Assembly (NCBI RefSeq): GCF_024666525.1
Contig: NZ_CP088294.1
Span: 310,001 to 374,000 of the forward strand
Length of the DNA stretch: 64,000 nt
Source of the DNA: Pseudomonas sp. J452
GTDB lineage: Bacteria; Pseudomonadota; Gammaproteobacteria; Pseudomonadales; Pseudomonadaceae
Direction: 5' to 3'
Shown here: one piece after another, positions 60,425 to 64,000 of the stretch
Layout: each line of letters begins with the position of its first letter
Position numbering within the stretch: position 1 is the stretch's first letter
Translations under genes and position numbers: made by a program
Notes under the pieces: model-generated
The model's input: only the letters and a program-made list of their open reading frames with translations
What the model was told of the DNA's origin: nothing
The model's database searches: none

Positions 60425-60510
60425 GATGGGAAATTCGGTAACAAAAACGGGGCGGTCACTTTAGCGACGCACCCCGTGCTTGGCAATCGGCCAGTAGTCC
60501 GGCCCGGCGT

Positions 60511-61890
60511 TTATTCCTGCGGCGCCAGCGCCTCACGCAGGCGAGCAATGCCAGCCTCGCGTGCGCCGGCATTGGCGAAGGCCGGGCTTTCGCCGATCAA
60601 TTCGCCATCCAGCCACAGTGCGAAGGCTTCGCCGTGCTCGCGCACATCCAGCGCCTCGCCAGACTGCAGGCGCTTGCTGGCCTGCCCCGCCGCCTTGCCA
60701 TCGGCAAAGGACTTGGACAGCAACAGCTGCTCGCCAGCGGCATCCAGCAGGCGGAAACGGAAGCTGCCGTCTTCATCGCGGAAACTGACGAAGCGTGCGC
60801 CTTTCGTGGCTTTCTTCTGACTACCGCTAGAACTGCCACTCAATGATGGGAGCTTCCCATCAACGTAAGCATGTTTAGCCTTAAACGAACGCAGGCCTAC
60901 CGCCTCGCGCAGTTCACCGAGGAACGGGGTGGCAGTCTTGCGCGCCTTGGCCGCACCGGCGAGGAGGATGTCCTCCAGATCGGCCGGGCGTTCGATCAGT
61001 GCGTGATAACGCTCGCGTGCCTCGCCCAGCTCGTTGTCGAGCAGCTGGAACAGGCGCTGCTTGGCCTCGCCCCAGGCCAGACCGGCGAGCAGCTCGGCGC
61101 GGAACTCGGCCTGCTGGGCCGGCGTGGCGAAGGCCTGGAACAGGGTGAACAGGTGCGAGTTGTCCGGGTCCTTGGCTTCGCCCGGCAGTTTGGAGTCGGT
61201 GACGATGCGGGCGATGGCGTCCTTGAGCTGTTTGGCGCTGCCGAACAGCGGGATGGTGTTGTCGTAGCTCTTGCTCATCTTGCGCCCGTCGAGGCCGGGC
61301 AGGGTTGCCACTTCCTCTTCGATCACCGCTTCCGGCAGGGTGAACAGTTCCTTGCCGTTGCCGAACAGGTGGTTGAAGCGCTGGCCGATGTCGCGGGCCA
61401 TCTCCACGTGCTGGATCTGGTCGCGACCGACCGGCACCTTGTGCGCGTTGAACATCAGGATGTCCGCCGCCATCAGCACCGGGTAGCTGAACAGACCCAT
61501 GGTGATGCCGGCATCCGGGTCTTCGCCCTGCTCGACGTTCTTGTCCACCGAGGCCTTGTAGGCGTGGGCGCGGTTGAGCAGGCCCTTGCCGGCAACGCAG
61601 GTGAGCAGCCAGCACAGCTCGGGAATCTCGGGGATATCGGACTGGCGGTAGAAGGTCGCCTTGTTCACGTCCAGGCCGCAAGCCAGCCAGGTAGCAGCGA
61701 TCTCCAGGCGCGAACGCTGGATGCGCGCCGGCTCGTCGCACTTGATCAGCGCGTGGTAGTCGGCGAGAAAGTAGAACGAGTCCGCATCGGCGGCGCGACT
61801 GGCGACGATGGCCGGACGGATGGCCCCCGCGTAGTTGCCCAGGTGCGGGGTACCGGTGGTGGTGATGCCAGTCAGGATTCGGGTGGTCAT
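60511..61890 (-). CDS. trpS: Tryptophanyl-tRNA synthetase with extra C-terminal domain
   Basis: A 459-residue class I aminoacyl-tRNA synthetase. The HIGH-like TPHLGN (14-19) and KMSKS (204-208) motifs are intact. Typical bacterial TrpS is about 330-340 residues; here a Ser/Gly-rich linker (about 345-357, [12 protein letters not shown]) leads to about 100 extra residues with a [20 protein letters not shown] pattern resembling the DUF1508/YegP fold. ATG at 61890 chosen over a 26-codon extension. Likely cotranscribed with the hydrolase gene upstream. Confidence 0.95.
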   Translation of the reverse strand: MTTRILTGITTTGTPHLGNYAGAIRPAIVASRAADADSFYFLADYHALIKCDEPARIQRSRLEIAATWLACGLDVNKATFYRQSDIPEIPELCWLLTCVAGKGLLNRAHAYKASVDKNVEQGEDPDAGITMGLFSYPVLMAADILMFNAHKVPVGRDQIQHVEMARDIGQRFNHLFGNGKELFTLPEAVIEEEVATLPGLDGRKMSKSYDNTIPLFGSAKQLKDAIARIVTDSKLPGEAKDPDNSHLFTLFQAFATPAQQAEFRAELLAGLAWGEAKQRLFQLLDNELGEARERYHALIERPADLEDILLAGAAKARKTATPFLGELREAVGLRSFKAKHAYVDGKLPSLSGSSSGSQKKATKGARFVSFRDEDGSFRFRLLDAAGEQLLLSKSFADGKAAGQASKRLQSGEALDVREHGEAFALWLDGELIGESPAFANAGAREAGIARLREALAPQE

Positions 61891-61901
61891 GTCGGTTTCG
61901 C

Positions 61902-62531
61902 TTATTGAATACGAGGCTGAATCAGATCTTTCAGCTCGGGCAACTTGCCGTGAAAAAAGTGGCCGCATTCTGCCACTTTCAGCAGCTCGTGGGCACGTGG
62001 CAGGGCCTGGGACCAGGCGTACACCAGCTCGGGATCGATCACTTCATCCTGCTCGGGCTGGATCACCACCAGCTCGCCGCCGTCCGGCAGACGCTCCGGC
62101 GCCTGCAGGCGCTGCACCGCTGGGGCGACCATGAACAGTCGCTCGACGGCAATGCCCTGCTGTTCCAGGCGCCCGGCGGTCGCCGCGGCGACGAAGCCGC
62201 CGAAAGAGAAGCCACAGAGGATCAGCGGCAACTGCGGCTGCTGCGCGCGCAGCCAGTGCGCAACGGCCTCGGCATCGTCCACTTCGCCGCTGCCCATGTC
62301 ATGACTGCCGGCGCTGGCGCCGACGCCACGGTAGTTGAAACGCAGGGTGCTGTAGCCCATGTCGCGCACCGCGCGTTGCAGGGTAGAGACCACCTTGTTG
62401 AGCATGGTGCCGCCCTGCACCGGGTTGGGGTGGCAGATCAGCGCAACGCCTTTGGCGTCCGGCACTTCAAGGTAGAGGGCTTCCAGCGGGCCGCAGGGGC
62501 CGTCGAGGGAGAGAGGGGTTTCGCGGATCAA
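61902..62531 (-). CDS. Alpha/beta hydrolase, COG2945 type
   Basis: About 209 residues of serine-hydrolase fold. [17 protein letters not shown] (about 32-48), [10 protein letters not shown] (about 64-73), nucleophile elbow GFSFGG (107-112), and the C-terminal Asp and His ([16 protein letters not shown]). The start is uncertain: a TTG at 62531 with CGGAG upstream fits the family length; a GTG at 62567 is an alternative. 11 bp upstream of trpS. Substrate unknown; family members hydrolyse small esters. Confidence 0.85.
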   Translation of the reverse strand: MIRETPLSLDGPCGPLEALYLEVPDAKGVALICHPNPVQGGTMLNKVVSTLQRAVRDMGYSTLRFNYRGVGASAGSHDMGSGEVDDAEAVAHWLRAQQPQLPLILCGFSFGGFVAAATAGRLEQQGIAVERLFMVAPAVQRLQAPERLPDGGELVVIQPEQDEVIDPELVYAWSQALPRAHELLKVAECGHFFHGKLPELKDLIQPRIQ

Positions 62532-62666
62532 CTGCGGGAACTCCGTGACCCCGGATCGGGTCGACACGTCTTGGTTAGGCACAACGCACAACACGGCTCG
62601 CAAGCGGTATACAGCGCGGTTTGGAGCCGCTACCGTAAAGCAAAGCCGTATAGAGAGGAAGGACTC

Positions 62667-63101
62667 GTGGAACAGACGATCACGCCCTGGTTGCTCCCCG
62701 CCATCGCCCTGCTGGCAGGCATCGCCATTGGCTTTCTGGTGGCGCGCCTGCTGCCCAACGCCGCGCCCAATCGCACCCAGCGCCAGCTGGATGACATGCA
62801 GCAGCGCTTCGACTCCTACCAGAGCGAAGTGGTGACCCACTTCAACACCACCGCCAGCCTGGTGAAGAAACTCACCCAGAGCTACCAGGAAGTGCAGGAA
62901 CACTTGTCCGAAGGCGCCAACCGCCTGGCCCTTGACGAGCTGACCCGCCAGCGCCTGCTCGCCGCCCTGCAAACCGACGAAGGCAGCGAGAAACGCGAGC
63001 GCCTGACCCCGCCAAAGAACAACGAAATGCCCAAGGACTACGCGCCGAAAGCGCCGGATGCGCCGGGCACGCTGGACGAAACCTTCGGCCTCAAGCGTTG
63101 A
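62667..63101 (+). CDS. zapG: DUF1043 (ZapG/YhcB-like) inner-membrane protein
   Basis: 144 residues starting at GTG with AGGAAG upstream. N-terminal transmembrane helix (about 8-28, LLPAIALLAGIAIGFLVARL), then a long coiled coil (about 30-100; QRQLDDMQQRFDSYQSEV) and a polar tail. YhcB/ZapG links division and envelope growth in E. coli. Divergent from the hydrolase gene, with a terminator after it. Confidence 0.92.
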   Translation: MEQTITPWLLPAIALLAGIAIGFLVARLLPNAAPNRTQRQLDDMQQRFDSYQSEVVTHFNTTASLVKKLTQSYQEVQEHLSEGANRLALDELTRQRLLAALQTDEGSEKRERLTPPKNNEMPKDYAPKAPDAPGTLDETFGLKR

Positions 63102-63118
63102 TCTGCGCTTAACCGCCG

Positions 63119-63150
63119 AGAAAAAGCCCCGCCCAGTGCGGGGTTTTTTA
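63119..63150 (+). terminator. Terminator of the DUF1043 gene
   Basis: AGCCCCGC / GCGGGG stem with a six-T tail on the plus strand. Confidence 0.88.
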
Positions 63151-63228
63151 TAGGCTATGTACCGGTTACGCGTTGCTACGCAGCGCTCTGGTTTAGGTCA
63201 AACGCTCGCGGTGGCTGCTCTGGCTGTT

Positions 63229-63303
63229 CGTGGGAGCGAATTCATTCGCGATCAGGGCCCGCGCGCCGAGCAGCCTGGCTATCGCGGATAAACCCGCTCC
63301 CAC
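63229..63303. repeat. REP pair, GTGGGAGCG type
   Basis: Arms GTGGGAGCGAATTCATTCGC (from 63230) and the inverse form ATCGCGGATAAACCCGCTCC to 63303 are separated by about 28 bp and match the second common Pseudomonas REP type. It occupies the gene-free stretch 63102-63569, with a further REP at 63377 and two terminators; no credible gene is present there. Confidence 0.8.
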
Positions 63304-63376
63304 TAAAGCTAAATCGTCCGTATCACACGGATCTAGTACATAGCCTTTTACAGCTAAAGCCCTGCGAGATCGCTCT

Positions 63377-63457
63377 TGTAGGAGCCAGCTTGCTGGTGAT
63401 TGATCGACGTGCAGCGCTGATTGCCAGCAAGGACTAGGCGTCCCCCTGGCTCCTACA
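63377..63457. repeat. REP pair of the 912-974 type, right arm interrupted by 14 bp
   Basis: The left arm TGTAGGAGCCAGCTTGCTGG + TGAT is complete. The right arm GCCAGCAAG ... CTGGCTCCTACA is split by GACTAGGCGTCCCC (63432-63445). Removing those 14 bases restores the exact arm seen at 951-974. Confidence 0.85.
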
Positions 63458-63525
63458 GAGCACGCATCGGGCGACAGACACCGAATGCGGTCGCCCCACG
63501 CCAAGCCCGGGCTGAGTGAGCGCGC

Positions 63526-63557
63526 ACAAAAAAGCCCCGCACCTGGCGGGGCTTTTT
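63526..63557 (-). terminator. cysNC terminator
   Basis: Minus-strand AGCCCCGCC / GGTGCGGGGCTTTTTTGTG-type hairpin beginning about 12 bp after the cysNC stop. Confidence 0.88.
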
Positions 63558-63569
63558 GATTACAGAAGC

Positions 63570-64000
63570 TTAGATCGCGCCGCGGCTACGCAGCAGATCG
63601 AGCACCTGCTTGACGCCCTCTTCCACCGACAGGCTCTGGGTGTCGATCACCAGATCGGCATTCAGCGGGATGTCGTACGGGAAGGACTCGCCCGGGATGT
63701 TGTCGCCAGCGGCGGCATACAGGCCCTGCGGGTCACGCTCGCGGCACACGGCCGGCGAAGCCTGGACGTAGACAGTGAGCAGGCGCTCGTTGCCGATCAG
63801 CGCCTTGGCCTGTTCGCGGCCTTCGGCATCCGGGGCGACGAACGCGGCCAGGGTCAGCAGGCCGGCTTCGTTGAACTGACGCGCCACGTGGGCGGCGCGA
63901 CGCCAGTTCTCGGTACGCCCGGCACGGTCCTGCGGCAGGCCCTTGTTCAGGTCGTGACGCAGGTTCTGGCCATCCAGCACATACACGGCACGCCCCATGT
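63570..64000 (-). CDS. cysNC: Bifunctional sulfate adenylyltransferase subunit 1 / adenylylsulfate kinase (CysNC), C-terminal end only
   Basis: The last 142 or so residues of the APS-kinase half: YVLDGQNLRHDLNKGL near the window edge binds APS, then ENWRRAAHVARQFNEAGL, VYVQASPAVCRERDPQGLY and YDIPLNADLVIDT. In Pseudomonas this kinase is usually fused to the GTPase subunit of ATP sulfurylase; the fusion lies outside the window and is inferred from synteny. The gene runs off the right edge. Confidence 0.88.
   Translation of the reverse strand, partial: MGRAVYVLDGQNLRHDLNKGLPQDRAGRTENWRRAAHVARQFNEAGLLTLAAFVAPDAEGREQAKALIGNERLLTVYVQASPAVCRERDPQGLYAAAGDNIPGESFPYDIPLNADLVIDTQSLSVEEGVKQVLDLLRSRGAI

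Noticed and set aside
63193-63504. 103-codon open frame in the gap before cysNC
   Set aside because: It runs through two REP pairs and lacks a ribosome-binding site; its translation is determined by the repeats.

Overview
The window is about 64 kb of high-GC, gene-dense chromosome from a gammaproteobacterium. Gene content and order point to Pseudomonas. From the left edge the order is a MexVW-type efflux pump, a ColRS-type two-component system, groESL, ampG, argJ, secA, the mra/dcw division and cell-wall cluster, petABC, rpsI-rplM, trpS and cysNC. As I recall it, this matches the P. aeruginosa PAO1 stretch from about PA4374 to PA4442. Lineage-specific intergenic repeats and missing or altered small genes suggest a different Pseudomonas species. 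Almost everything here is core genome; the accessory signal lies in the intergenic repeats.

Layout. 1-4.1 kb: end of an RND adaptor gene and a full RND pump gene, with a REP pair between them. 4.1-6.5 kb: a small exported protein and colRS on the minus strand. 6.6-9.3 kb: groEL, groES and fxsA on the minus strand, with a heat-shock promoter. 9.3-16 kb: a HugZ-like protein, an SDR, two DUF481 paralogues, an alkyltransferase-like protein and ampG, interspersed with two families of mobile-looking repeats. One of these is a nested pair of CTAG-flanked elements directly upstream of ampG. 16-21 kb: yajQ, a receiver/degenerate-GGDEF protein, a ketopantoate reductase, an unpaired histidine kinase and a PduO-type cobalamin adenosyltransferase. 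21-27 kb: a Nudix-ThiE fusion, a GST, argJ and secA on the minus strand. 27.3 kb: a divergent DUF721 gene.

27.8-45.6 kb is the complete division and peptidoglycan cluster, all on the minus strand. In transcription order it is mraZ, rsmH, ftsL, ftsI, murE, murF, mraY, murD, ftsW, murG, murC, ddlB, ftsQ, ftsA, ftsZ, lpxC. Genes overlap or nearly abut, and the cluster is preceded by a sigma70-type promoter with three 10-bp-phased MraZ boxes. Upstream lie rnpB (RNase P RNA) and rsmI. Divergent from rsmI runs lpoA, yraN, gmhA and a BON-domain lipoprotein (envelope biogenesis). 50.8-55.6 kb on the minus strand holds sspB-sspA, petABC (cytochrome bc1) and rplM-rpsI. 55.9-64 kb holds an aldo/keto reductase, an acyl-CoA dehydrogenase divergent from an AraC-type regulator, zapE, trpS with an extra C-terminal domain, an alpha/beta hydrolase, a DUF1043 (ZapG-like) protein, a REP-rich gap, and the C-terminal end of cysNC.

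The window mainly couples envelope construction (precursor synthesis, LpxC, division proteins, LpoA, AmpG recycling, Sec export) with general housekeeping. I found no prophage, CRISPR, toxin-antitoxin or defence system, and nothing that looks like a wholly new multi-gene system. The most unusual feature I can support is the nested MITE-like pair at 13771-14305. Its insertion site can be read directly, because the younger copy still carries the uninterrupted CTAG target that it used in the older copy.
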